A stretch of DNA of 64,000 nt from contig NZ_KB891852.1 in assembly GCF_000373565.1 (NCBI RefSeq), forward strand, positions 264,393 to 328,392. The letters are read 5' to 3'. This document shows positions 1-8,173 of this stretch, in pieces (the first letter of the stretch is position 1; every line of letters begins with the position of its first letter). This DNA comes from Streptomyces sp. HmicA12 (lineage in GTDB: Bacteria > Actinomycetota > Actinomycetes > Streptomycetales > Streptomycetaceae). Under the pieces are notes generated by a model, which made no database searches, had not been told where the DNA came from, and worked only from the letters and a program-made list of their open reading frames with translations. The position numbers were made by a program, and so were the translations under genes.

Positions 1-1121
1 GCACCGGATCCCTCGCGGACCTGCTGCCCACCCTCGGCGCCCACCTCGGCGTACCCGACTGCACCGCCACGATCGAGGAGCTCGCCCCCGTCGACCGGGC
101 CTGCGTCTTCCTGATCGACGGCCTCGGCTGGGAGCAGGTGAAGGCCCACCCGGACGAGGCGCCGTTCCTGCACTCGCTCATAGCCTCCTCGCGCGGCGGC
201 ACCGGCCGCCCCATCACCGCGGGCTACCCGGCGACCACCGCCACCTCCCTCGCCTCGGTCGGCACCGGCCTGCCGCCCGGCGCCCACGGCCTGCCCGGCT
301 ACACCGTGCGCAACCCGGCCACGGGGGAGCTCATGAACCAGCTCCGCTGGAACCCGTGGACGAAGCCGCAGACCTGGCAGCCCTACCCCACGATCTTCCA
401 GCGCGCCCACGCCGCGGGCGTGCACACCGCCCAGGTCTCCGCCCCCACCTTCGAGTCGACGCCCCTGACGAAGATCGCCCTCAGCGGCGGCACCTTCTAC
501 GGACGGCTCTCCGGCGAGGACCGCATGGACCTGGCCGCCGAGCAACTGGCCGCGGGGGACCGGTCGCTGGTCTACACGTACTACAGCGAGGTGGACGGCA
601 AGGGGCACCGCTTCGGCATCGACTCCGACCCGTGGCGCGGTCAACTGATGTACGTCGACCGGCTCGCCCAGCGCCTCGCCGAGCAACTGCCGCCGCGCAG
701 CGCCCTGTACGTCACCGCCGACCACGGCATGGTCGACATCGCCTTCGACGAGCAGTCCCGTATCGACTTCGACGAGGACTGGGAACTGGGGGCCGGCGTC
801 GCCCTGCTGGGTGGCGAGGGCAGAGCGCGCCACGTGTACGCCGTCCCGGGCGCGCAGGGCGACGTCCTCGCCGTGTGGCGCGAGGTCCTCGGCGAGCAGT
901 TCTGGATCGCGAGCCGCGACGAGGCGATCGCGGCAGGCTGGTTCGGCCCCCAGGTCGATCAGCGGGTGTACGACCGGCTCGGCGACGTCATCGCGGCCGC
1001 CCGCGACGACGTGCTCATCATCGCCTCGCAGAACGAACCGAAGGAGTCGGCGATGGTCGGCAACCACGGCTCCATGACCCCCGCCGAGCAGCTTGTCCCG
1101 CTGCTCGAAGTACGTTCCTGA
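1..1121 (+). CDS. Alkaline-phosphatase-superfamily phosphodiesterase (nucleotide pyrophosphatase-like), 5' end outside window
   Basis: This reading frame is open from the left edge, so the true start lies outside the window; the GTG at 138 is internal because conserved sequence precedes it. The metal-binding segment FLIDGLGW is read at about 109-132. The threonine-rich PATTATSLASVGTG segment would carry the nucleophile, ADHGM supplies a paired Asp/His metal site, and GNHGS near the C-terminus the last His. These are the hallmarks of the type I phosphodiesterase/nucleotide pyrophosphatase branch. The family hydrolyses phosphodiester or pyrophosphate bonds in nucleotides using two zinc ions. 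No membrane segment is visible in the part present. Thymidine kinase follows 52 bp downstream on the same strand. The exact substrate cannot be told from sequence. Confidence 0.85.
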   Translation, partial: TGSLADLLPTLGAHLGVPDCTATIEELAPVDRACVFLIDGLGWEQVKAHPDEAPFLHSLIASSRGGTGRPITAGYPATTATSLASVGTGLPPGAHGLPGYTVRNPATGELMNQLRWNPWTKPQTWQPYPTIFQRAHAAGVHTAQVSAPTFESTPLTKIALSGGTFYGRLSGEDRMDLAAEQLAAGDRSLVYTYYSEVDGKGHRFGIDSDPWRGQLMYVDRLAQRLAEQLPPRSALYVTADHGMVDIAFDEQSRIDFDEDWELGAGVALLGGEGRARHVYAVPGAQGDVLAVWREVLGEQFWIASRDEAIAAGWFGPQVDQRVYDRLGDVIAAARDDVLIIASQNEPKESAMVGNHGSMTPAEQLVPLLEVRS

Positions 1122-1173
1122 CCTCCTCCCGCCCCTTCCCCCACCGTGTGACCCGAAAGGTGCTCGACTCCCC

Positions 1174-1824
1174 ATGCCCGAGCTGGTGTTCTTCTCCGGA
1201 ACGATGGACTGTGGAAAGAGCACTCTGGCTCTGCAGATCGAGCACAACCGGTCCGCGCGCGGCCTCCAGGGCATGATCTTCACCCGGGACGACCGGGCCG
1301 GCGAGGGCAAACTCTCCTCCCGCCTCGGCCTGGTCACCGACGCCGTGGAGGTCGCCGACGACCTCGACGTGTACGCGTACGTCATCGACCACCTCTCCCA
1401 GGGCGGCAAGGTGGACTACGTGATCGCGGACGAGGCGCAGTTCCTCGCGCCCGGCCAGATCGACCAGCTCGCCCGCGTCGTCGACGACCTCGAACTCGAC
1501 GTCTACGCCTTCGGCATCACGACCGACTTCCGCTCCAAGCTGTTCCCCGGCTCGCAGCGCCTGGTCGAACTCGCCGACCGCGTCGAGGTGTTGCAGGTCG
1601 AGGCGCTGTGCTGGTGCGGTGCGCGCGCCACGCACAACGCGCGCACCGTGGGCGGTGAGATGGTCGTCGAGGGCGCCCAGGTCGTCGTCGGCGACGTCAA
1701 CCAGGCCGAGGACCAGATCGGCTACGAGGTGCTGTGCCGACGCCACCACCGGCGGCGGATGACCAGCGCCGGCGCACGCGCCGCGGCGCTCTCGCCCGAC
1801 GTGCTGCCGGTCGCCTCGGCCTGA
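1174..1824 (+). CDS. tdk: Thymidine kinase
   Basis: The 216-aa protein opens MPELVFFSGTMDCGKST, the type II thymidine kinase P-loop with its characteristic G-x-M-x-x-GKST spacing. It continues with the DEAQF Walker-B-like segment and the lasso region. The paired Cys of CWCGARATHN and a later C-x-x-H (LCRRHH) form the structural zinc site of the family. It phosphorylates thymidine to dTMP in the salvage pathway in the cytosol. The ATG at 1174 was chosen because conserved sequence begins exactly there, although the frame is open further upstream. It is convergent with the VOC gene, with 73 bp between the two stops. Confidence 0.95.
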   Translation: MPELVFFSGTMDCGKSTLALQIEHNRSARGLQGMIFTRDDRAGEGKLSSRLGLVTDAVEVADDLDVYAYVIDHLSQGGKVDYVIADEAQFLAPGQIDQLARVVDDLELDVYAFGITTDFRSKLFPGSQRLVELADRVEVLQVEALCWCGARATHNARTVGGEMVVEGAQVVVGDVNQAEDQIGYEVLCRRHHRRRMTSAGARAAALSPDVLPVASA

Positions 1825-1897
1825 GCAGGCCGTCTCCCGGTTCTTTGCCGGGCAAACGCGCCACCGGGGTGCGGCAGTTGGATCCCGGCGGACGGCG

Positions 1898-2674
1898 TCA
1901 GTCGCTCTGCGACACCACCAGCGTGAACCGCGCCCCCTCCGGATCCGCCACCGTCGCCACCCGCCCGCGCGAGCCCTCCCGTGCGGGCCTGACCACGTGT
2001 CCGCCCAGGTCGGCGACCCGTTCCACGGCCTCGTCGACGTCGGCTACCTCGAAGTACGTCATCCAGTGCGATCCGCGATCTCGGGGCAGGGCGTGTCCCG
2101 CTCCGTGCACGGACGCCACGGGGCGGCCCTCCAGGTGCAGCGTCAGATGGTCGAAGTCGGCGGAGACCACGGCCTCTTCGGTGTACCCGAAGACGGTCCG
2201 GTAGAACTTGGCGACGCTCGCGGTCTCCCGCGTCACCAGCTCGTTCCACGCCACCGAGCCCGGCACTCCGGTCACCGCCATGCCCAGGTGCCCGGCCGCC
2301 TGCCAGATGCCGAAGACCGCGCCCACCGGGTCGGAGGCGATCGCCATCCGGCCCGCCTCACCGGCGTCCAGCGGGCCCACTCCGACCGTGCCGCCGCAGT
2401 GCCGCACCGACTCGGCCGTCGCGTCCACGTCGTCCGAGGCCAGGTACGGGGTCCAGGCGATCGGCAGGTGACGCTCGGGCGGCAGCTGGCCGATGCCGGC
2501 CACCTCCGAGCCGTCGAGGAGTGCTCGCGCGTAGGGGCCGAGCTGTTGCGGTCCGGGCCTGAACTCCCAGCCGAACAATGCCCCGTAGAAGTCCTGGGTC
2601 GCCGCCATGTCGTGCACCATCAGGCTCACCCAGCAGGGTGTGCCGGGTGCGCGCCGGGCTGCTGCCTCGGTCAT
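1898..2674 (-). CDS. VOC (glyoxalase/bleomycin-resistance fold) family protein, two tandem domains
   Basis: The 258-aa protein has two vicinal-oxygen-chelate repeats. The first (about residues 12-125) starts with PCWVSLMVHDMAATQDFYGALFGWEF, and the second (about 135-255) repeats the pattern with SVAWNELVTRETASVAKFYRTVFGY and ends DPEGARFTLV. Such double-domain proteins bind small molecules or catalyse metal-assisted rearrangements; many Streptomyces members have no assigned substrate. The ATG at 2674 has a purine-rich GAGGAGAG box about 11 nt upstream; an in-frame GTG lies 6 nt further upstream. The long in-frame extension upstream to 3703 is only high-GC read-through antisense to the sulfurtransferase. 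The substrate is unknown. Confidence 0.85.
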   Translation of the reverse strand: MTEAAARRAPGTPCWVSLMVHDMAATQDFYGALFGWEFRPGPQQLGPYARALLDGSEVAGIGQLPPERHLPIAWTPYLASDDVDATAESVRHCGGTVGVGPLDAGEAGRMAIASDPVGAVFGIWQAAGHLGMAVTGVPGSVAWNELVTRETASVAKFYRTVFGYTEEAVVSADFDHLTLHLEGRPVASVHGAGHALPRDRGSHWMTYFEVADVDEAVERVADLGGHVVRPAREGSRGRVATVADPEGARFTLVVSQSD

Positions 2675-2959
2675 CGTCACTCTCTCCTCGGACTCCTCAG
2701 AACAGATCTCTCGGGGGCCCTCGCTCGGGATCCCATGTGTCGCGTCGCGCCCGTGCTGATCGTGGCACTCCGTGCCGCGCGGCGCTCCCTGGCCGCGCCG
2801 AAACCGCCGGACTCCTCGCGGAGGATGCCCGAAACGGTGTTTCGCGCGCGTTGCCGCGCCATGACTCGGCGGTGTCCGACCGGTCGACGCTGTGTAGTCG
2901 ATCGAGCACGCTATCCGAACGTGGGCGCTCGGGCCAGAGCATGAGCAAGGATGGCCCTC

Positions 2960-3817
2960 ATGAATGCCATCATCACCGCATCCGAACTTGCGAGCGAGTT
3001 GGCGGGAGAGCGTCCTCCCGTCGTGCTCGACATCCGTTGGCAGCTCAGCGTCGCGAAGGCCGCGGGAGCCCCGGAATTCGACGGCCGCGCCGCCTACGCG
3101 GCAGGTCACATCCCCAGTGCGGTCTTCATCGACCTCGACCGGGAGCTGGCCGGCACCGCGGGCCCGGGGGAGGGCCGCCACCCTCTGCCCGACCTGGCGG
3201 CGTTCGGTGCCGCGATGCGCGCGGCGGGCGTGTCGGCGGACCGGGACGTCGTTGTGTACGACGGCGGCCAGGGCTGGGCCGCGGCCCGTGCCTGGTGGCT
3301 GCTGCGCTGGACGGGTCACTCGTCGGTACGGGTCCTCGACGGCGGCCTGGCCGCCTGGGACGGCTCCCTGGAGACCTCGGTGCCGACCGTGCGGCCCGGC
3401 ACCTTCGCCCCTGCACCCGGTGCCACCGGCCTCCTCGACGCGGACGACGCGGCTGCCCTCGCCCGCTCCGGGCTGCTCCTGGACGCCCGCGCGGCCGAGC
3501 GCTACCGCGGTGACGTGGAACCCATCGACCGCGTCGGCGGCCACATCCCGGGCGCCGTGTCGGCCCCGACCACCGAGAACGTCGCGGACGACGGCCGCTT
3601 CCGCCCCGCCGCCGAACTCGCCGAGCGCTTCAAGTCCCTTGGCGCGACCGGGGATCCGGGCCAGGTCGGCGTCTACTGCGGCTCCGGCGTCTCCGGTGCC
3701 CACGAGGTACTGGCGCTCGCGGTCGCCGGGTTCGACGCACAGCTGTACGTCGGCTCGTGGTCGCAGTGGTCGGCGGACGAGTCCCGTCCGGTGGCGACGG
3801 GCCCCGACCCGCAGTAA
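2960..3817 (+). CDS. sseA: Sulfurtransferase with two rhodanese domains (thiosulfate or 3-mercaptopyruvate type)
   Basis: The 285-aa protein consists of two rhodanese domains. The N-terminal structural domain contains VVLDIRW and AYAAGHIPSAVFIDLD; the C-terminal catalytic domain contains LLLDARAAERYRG and GGHIPGA. The active-site cysteine is C240 in the loop VYCGSGVSG. A CGSG loop is closer to the 3-mercaptopyruvate type than the CRKG loop of classical thiosulfate rhodaneses. The enzyme moves a sulfane sulfur via a cysteine persulfide. Two start codons are possible, ATG 2951 and ATG 2960; I prefer 2960 because AAGGATG sits about 8 nt upstream and the family commonly begins at this residue. 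It is convergent with sepH across a strong terminator. Confidence 0.88.
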   Translation: MNAIITASELASELAGERPPVVLDIRWQLSVAKAAGAPEFDGRAAYAAGHIPSAVFIDLDRELAGTAGPGEGRHPLPDLAAFGAAMRAAGVSADRDVVVYDGGQGWAAARAWWLLRWTGHSSVRVLDGGLAAWDGSLETSVPTVRPGTFAPAPGATGLLDADDAAALARSGLLLDARAAERYRGDVEPIDRVGGHIPGAVSAPTTENVADDGRFRPAAELAERFKSLGATGDPGQVGVYCGSGVSGAHEVLALAVAGFDAQLYVGSWSQWSADESRPVATGPDPQ

Positions 3818-3834
3818 CCCCTCTCCCGCACGCA

Positions 3835-3870
3835 GTCGGGGCCCGGGCGGTGAACGGCCCGGGCCCCGAC
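3835..3870. terminator. Bidirectional hairpin terminator between sulfurtransferase and sepH
   Basis: A 14-bp perfect inverted repeat (GTCGGGGCCCGGGC and its complement) with an 8-nt loop lies in the 69-bp gap between two convergent stop codons. It has no long T-run, which is usual for Streptomyces intrinsic terminators. Confidence 0.8.
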
Positions 3871-3886
3871 CACGTACGGAGAGGTA

Positions 3887-4960
3887 CTAATCCTGCTTCT
3901 TGCGGCGTGTGCCGAACACGATCTCGTCCCAGCTCGGCACCGCGGCCCGCCGCCCGGGGCGTACCCCGTCGGCCTCGGCCTGGCGGTCGGTGGTGCCGGT
4001 CAGGCGGTCGCGGTGGCCCGCGACGGAGCGCGGCATGAGCACGTCCGCGTACGCCGCTCCGGCGCCGGCCGACGCGGCGGGTGCCGGCGGCTCCTCCACC
4101 TCGGCGGCAGCGGGCGGCTCCGGCTCCTCCTGCGGCGGCTCGGGAGCCGCCGTGGGACGGTCGGGCACCACGATGTCGCCGCGGTAGCTGGGCACCGCCT
4201 CCAGGAGGCTGGTCAGCGAGTCGCGCTCCGAGGAGGAGGCGATCGCCGGCAGGTTGTCCTCGGTGGGGGGCTCCGGCGGTGGTACCGGACGCTCCAACTG
4301 CCGGTCCAGGGCGCGGTCCAGCGGACGGTCCCTGGGCAGCCGTGCGATGCGCGGCACGAACGGGAACGTGGGCTCGGGCACACCGATGTCGTCGGACTCG
4401 CCGATGAGCGAGCGTGCCTCGTCGTCCACGGCCTGGACGAGCCTGCGCGGCGGGTCGTAGGTCCAGCTCGCCGAGTGCGGTTCGCCCGCGACCCGGTAGA
4501 CGAGCAGGACTTCCCAGGTGCCGTCGTCGCGGCGCCAGGAGTCCCACTGGACGGTTTCCTTGTCGGCGCCGCGCAGCAGAAGACGCTCCTGCACCGCCTC
4601 GCCGAGCTGGGGGCCGGTGGTCTCGCCGGGACGGCGCACGGGAGTCTTCCTGGCGCGCTCGGCCATGAAGGCCCGCTCCGCGAGCACGGGGCCCTCGAAG
4701 CGGCGTACACGGTCGACCGGAATGCCCGCGAGCTGGGCGACCTCCTCGGCGGAGGCTCCGGCTCGTATGCGCGCCTGGATGTCACGCGGGCGGAGGTGGC
4801 TCTCCACCTCGATCTCGATCTGGCCGAGACGCGGACGGTCGCCGCGCACGGCGGCCCGGAGGCGCTCGTCGATCGGAAGCGTGTACTCCGTGCTGTCCGC
4901 AGCCTTCAGCACCAGCCGTGTGCCGTCGTTAGAGACGGCCACGACACGCAGTTCGGGCAT
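3887..4960 (-). CDS. sepH: Septation protein SepH
   Basis: The 357-aa protein begins MPELRVVAVSNDGTRLVLKA, the start of the DUF3071 domain that defines SepH. A helix-turn-helix-like segment follows (AEEVAQLAGIPVDRVRRFEG). A long, Pro/Glu/Ala-rich, probably disordered C-terminal region ends in a basic tail (GTRRKKQD). SepH is known in Streptomyces and mycobacteria to bind FtsZ directly and promote filament assembly during cell division; it acts in the cytoplasm at Z-rings. The length is close to the roughly 340-aa S. venezuelae protein. The ATG at 4960 follows a GGGAGG ribosome-binding site; the ORF is open upstream to 5047, but conserved sequence starts here. It is divergent from the membrane protein at 5482. 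Confidence 0.92.
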   Translation of the reverse strand: MPELRVVAVSNDGTRLVLKAADSTEYTLPIDERLRAAVRGDRPRLGQIEIEVESHLRPRDIQARIRAGASAEEVAQLAGIPVDRVRRFEGPVLAERAFMAERARKTPVRRPGETTGPQLGEAVQERLLLRGADKETVQWDSWRRDDGTWEVLLVYRVAGEPHSASWTYDPPRRLVQAVDDEARSLIGESDDIGVPEPTFPFVPRIARLPRDRPLDRALDRQLERPVPPPEPPTEDNLPAIASSSERDSLTSLLEAVPSYRGDIVVPDRPTAAPEPPQEEPEPPAAAEVEEPPAPAASAGAGAAYADVLMPRSVAGHRDRLTGTTDRQAEADGVRPGRRAAVPSWDEIVFGTRRKKQD

Positions 4961-5481
4961 GGGGACCTCCCGGGTGGTGCCTGCCGACGTCACGTGCGTC
5001 GCTGCTTCCGCTAGTCGAGTGTGGCCTGCCCGGGTGCAGCCTGCCACAACCTTGCCGAGTTGCCCGGCGTGTCGGGCATCGACCCGAGAGCGCCGTTATG
5101 GCACGGTTACCTGTTCGCAACGCTAAGTGACCGAAGTCGTCACCCTGTGCAACGAGCCCCCTCCCGGCGGTCCTGGAAGGCCCCGGACACCCTGGCGGGA
5201 GACCGGACCCAGGGCTCGCAACAGTACTCCATTCGGACCACTCGCGTGGATCGGCACGCCGCTCAACTTCTCACGGGGAGAGGGAGTTGGGCATGGGGCG
5301 CCGGTCGGGGGTGCCCGATTCGTGGGGGATCCGCGTGGCGTGCTTCACGAAACCTCCGGAAGCGGAACTGAGGGCTCCTTCCATACGTCCCTCTCTCACG
5401 TGACACAAGAAGTTCACGTAGCCTCGAGAACTTCCATATGAAACAAGTCGGTATGTCGAGAAAGGCAGGCTAGGTCAGGAG
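4961..5481. other. 521-bp divergent intergenic region (sepH / 5482 gene)
   Basis: This region should hold the promoters of sepH (leftward) and of the membrane protein at 5482 (rightward). Two overlapping open frames on the plus strand (5021-5371 and 5127-5441) show no recognisable protein and no good ribosome-binding site, so I treat them as non-coding. The last 100 bp are more AT-rich and contain the direct motif TTCACGTGACA / TTCACGTAG. No clear -35/-10 pair could be assigned. Confidence 0.4.
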
Positions 5482-6834
5482 ATGGGCGAGAAGCCGGACA
5501 ACTCCAGGGACGATCAAGGCGAGCCCAAGGAGAAGAAGCGGCTGGATCTGAGCGTGCCCCAGGTGGCGGGCAGTGCGGTCGCCGCTGTCGTGGCCGCGAA
5601 GCTCGCCTCCGGTCTCGGTGTCTACGGGACGATCCTGGGCGCCGGCGTGGTCAGCGCCCTCGCCACCTGCGGTGGCACGCTCTTCCAGCACTTCTTCCGG
5701 CGCACGGGCGAGCAGATACGCGACGCCGCCGTGACGTCGAAGCCGAAGGGACGGCAGGTCCCGGTCACGGCGGAGGGCCGCCCGGTGCCGCGCACGTTCC
5801 GGTCGGACACGTCGATGGACGCCACGACCGCCATGGTCACCGGCGAGCGGCCGCCCGCGCAGCGGCCCGCCATGGCCGCCGTGCCGACCACCACGACGTG
5901 GGGCAGGGCGGCCGCCGCGGACGCCGAGGAGACGGCGATGGTGCCGCAGCTGTCCATGGACAGCTCCGCCGGTTCCGCCGGTTCCGCCGGATCCGTCGCG
6001 GTCGGCGGACCGGGGGCGGACTTCGACAAGACGCAGATGCTCGACACGGGCGCGGTGGCCGACCTGCTGGACGACACCGGTGCGGGGGCGACGGGGAACC
6101 TGTCGGCCGACGATCCCGACAGGACCCGACTGCTGGGCACGGCCGGTGCCGCGGACCCGGACCGGACACAGCTCGTCGACTCCCGGGCGACGGACGACGC
6201 CACGCGCGTGCTGCGGCCCGCGCCCGACGACGCCACACGTGTTCTGCGGCCCGCTGCCGGGTCGCCCGGGCAGCCGCTCCCGCCGGGCGGGCCCGACGAG
6301 GAGCCCGAGGAGTTCACCGAGGGCACGGTGCACCGCACGCGCGTCAAGAGCTGGAAGCGGCCACTGATCGCCGCGGCCGTCGTCTTCGGCGTCACGATGG
6401 GCGGCATCACCACGTACGAGCTGGTGAGCGGCCAGAGCTTCAGCGGGGACGGCAAGAGCACCACCATCGGCGACGCCTTCAAGGGGCGCCACGGCTCGGC
6501 CGGCGGCGGCAGCGAGCCGACGCCGAGCACCTCGCAGCAGCCCTCCGACACCAGCAGCACCGGTTCGGACGACGGCACGCAGAACGGCGACGGCTCGTCG
6601 ACGAGCGGCAACACGACGCCCACGCCGACCCCGAGCGGCAGCGGCGACTCGGACACCGGGTCGGACCACGGCACGGGCACCGGTTCGGACACGGGATCCG
6701 ACTCGGGCTCGGACAACGGTTCGGACACCGGTGACGACACCTCGAACCCGACGCCCACGCCGACTCCGTCGCAGAGCGGGGACACGGGTACCGGGCCGAC
6801 GAGCGGCTCCGGCGGTCAGTCGCCGGCCGAGTAG
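5482..6834 (+). CDS. Conserved Streptomyces membrane protein with repeated acidic-x-Thr motifs and a Ser/Gly/Asp-rich tail
   Basis: I recognise no characterised domain. The 450-aa protein has a short charged N-terminus, a hydrophobic stretch at about 27-63 that could form a helical hairpin, and an acidic linker at 75-285. One membrane helix follows at about 294-313, then a low-complexity tail at 320-450 rich in Ser, Gly, Asp, Thr and Pro. Positive residues flank the linker (FFRRTGEQIR and RVKSWKR), which places it in the cytoplasm and the tail outside. Seven short motifs of the form acidic-x-Thr-x-hydrophobic-Val/Leu lie in the linker: T116, T151, T184, T215, T229, T241 and T252. It resembles an array of phospho-threonine sites of the kind FHA domains read, but that is inference. 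It ends 10 bp from a convergent oxidoreductase gene. Confidence 0.7.
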   Translation: MGEKPDNSRDDQGEPKEKKRLDLSVPQVAGSAVAAVVAAKLASGLGVYGTILGAGVVSALATCGGTLFQHFFRRTGEQIRDAAVTSKPKGRQVPVTAEGRPVPRTFRSDTSMDATTAMVTGERPPAQRPAMAAVPTTTTWGRAAAADAEETAMVPQLSMDSSAGSAGSAGSVAVGGPGADFDKTQMLDTGAVADLLDDTGAGATGNLSADDPDRTRLLGTAGAADPDRTQLVDSRATDDATRVLRPAPDDATRVLRPAAGSPGQPLPPGGPDEEPEEFTEGTVHRTRVKSWKRPLIAAAVVFGVTMGGITTYELVSGQSFSGDGKSTTIGDAFKGRHGSAGGGSEPTPSTSQQPSDTSSTGSDDGTQNGDGSSTSGNTTPTPTPSGSGDSDTGSDHGTGTGSDTGSDSGSDNGSDTGDDTSNPTPTPTPSQSGDTGTGPTSGSGGQSPAE

Positions 6835-6844
6835 GACGCCGGCG

Positions 6845-8173
6845 TCAGTCGCCGAGGACCCGCCGCAGGTAGCCGTTGGCGAACAGACGGTCCGGGTCCA
6901 GGCGGTCGCGCAGCTCGGTGAACTCGCCGAAGCGCGGGTAGGCCGCGGCGAAGTACGCGGCGTCGCGGGTGTGCACCTTGCCCCAGTGCGGGCGGCCCTC
7001 GTGGGCGGTGAAGATGCTCTCCGCGGCGGTGAAGTACCGCTGGTACGGGGTGCCCTTGTACATGTGGACGGCGATGTACGCGCTGTCCCGGCCCGACGCC
7101 GTGGACAGCGCGATGTCGTCGGCCGGGGCGGTGCGCACCTCCACCGGGAAGCTGATCCGCAGGTTCGACCGGTCCACCATGGACTTCAGCTCGCGCAGCG
7201 TCTCCACGAGGGCCTCACGCGGAACCGCGTACTCCATCTCCACGAAGCGCACCCGGCGCGGAGATGTGAAGACCTTGTAGGGAATGTCGGTGTACGTCCG
7301 GGCTGACAGCGCCTTGCTGGAGACCTTGGCGATCGCCGGGATCGTGGCGGGCACGGCCCGGCCGAGCGAATTGACCGCCTGGAAGAGGCCGTTGGAGAGG
7401 ATCTCGTCCTCCCACAGGCTGCTGAGCGCCGACACCGGGGCCTCGGGACCCGCGCTGCGGTTGTTCCGCTTGGTGTTGCAGTTCCCGGTGTGCGGGAACC
7501 AGTAGAACTCGAAGTGCTCGTTCTCGGCGTGCAGTTCGTCGAAGGTGCTGGTGACCTTGTCGAAGGTCATCGGCTCCTCGCGCGCGGTGAGCAGGAAGAT
7601 CGGCTCCACGGCGAAGGTGATCGCCGTGACGATGCCGAGCGCGCCCAGGCCGATCCGGGCGGCGGCGAAGATCTCCGGGTTCTCCTTCTCGGAGCAGGTG
7701 ATCAGTTCGCCGCTCGCCGTGACGAGCTCAAGTCCCTTGATCTGCGCGGCGATGGAGGCCGATTCGCGGCCCGTGCCGTGCGTGCCGGTGCTGGTGGCGC
7801 CGGAGACGGTCTGCTCCATGATGTCGCCCATGTTCGTGAGCGACAGCCCCTCGCGGGCGAGGGCCAGGTTGAGGCGCTTGAGCGGGGTGCCTGCCTCGAC
7901 CGTGACGGTCCCGTTGGCGCGGTCGAGGGTGCGGATGCCGGTCAACAGTTGAGGGCGTATCAACACGCCGTCGGTCGCGGCGGCGGCCGTGAAGGAGTGG
8001 CCCGTGCCGACGGCCTTCACCTTCAGTCCGTCCTCCGCGGCCCGGCGCACGGCGGCGGTCAGTTCCTCCACCGAGGCGGGCGTCACCTCGCGCACGGGGC
8101 GGGAGACGACGTTCCCCGCCCAGTTACGCCACGCTTCGCTGCTCTTGCTGCTGCCCGTCTGCGCCGTGCTCAT
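6845..8173 (-). CDS. FAD-dependent sugar-lactone (D-arabinono-1,4-lactone-type) oxidase
   Basis: The 442-aa protein has an N-terminal FAD-binding PP-loop fold: PASVEELTAAVRRAAEDG, then VKAVGTGHSFTAAAATDGVLI, in which the GHSFT His is the usual flavin-attachment position, and TSTGTHGTGRE. A C-terminal ALO domain ends HWGKVHTRDAAYFAAAYPRF. This architecture is that of D-arabinono-1,4-lactone oxidase, L-gulonolactone oxidase and alditol oxidase, which oxidise aldonolactones or polyols with O2. The natural substrate in Streptomyces is not predictable. Its start overlaps the 3' end of the MFS gene by 50 bp, so the two are probably co-transcribed and translationally coupled. Confidence 0.85.
   Translation of the reverse strand: MSTAQTGSSKSSEAWRNWAGNVVSRPVREVTPASVEELTAAVRRAAEDGLKVKAVGTGHSFTAAAATDGVLIRPQLLTGIRTLDRANGTVTVEAGTPLKRLNLALAREGLSLTNMGDIMEQTVSGATSTGTHGTGRESASIAAQIKGLELVTASGELITCSEKENPEIFAAARIGLGALGIVTAITFAVEPIFLLTAREEPMTFDKVTSTFDELHAENEHFEFYWFPHTGNCNTKRNNRSAGPEAPVSALSSLWEDEILSNGLFQAVNSLGRAVPATIPAIAKVSSKALSARTYTDIPYKVFTSPRRVRFVEMEYAVPREALVETLRELKSMVDRSNLRISFPVEVRTAPADDIALSTASGRDSAYIAVHMYKGTPYQRYFTAAESIFTAHEGRPHWGKVHTRDAAYFAAAYPRFGEFTELRDRLDPDRLFANGYLRRVLGD

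Noticed and set aside
2675..3703. In-frame N-terminal extension of the VOC protein
   Set aside because: It runs antisense through the sulfurtransferase gene; a good ribosome-binding site and the conserved start lie at 2674.
5021..5441. Two overlapping plus-strand open frames in the sepH gap
   Set aside because: No recognisable protein, no convincing ribosome-binding site, and the region is expected to hold divergent promoters.
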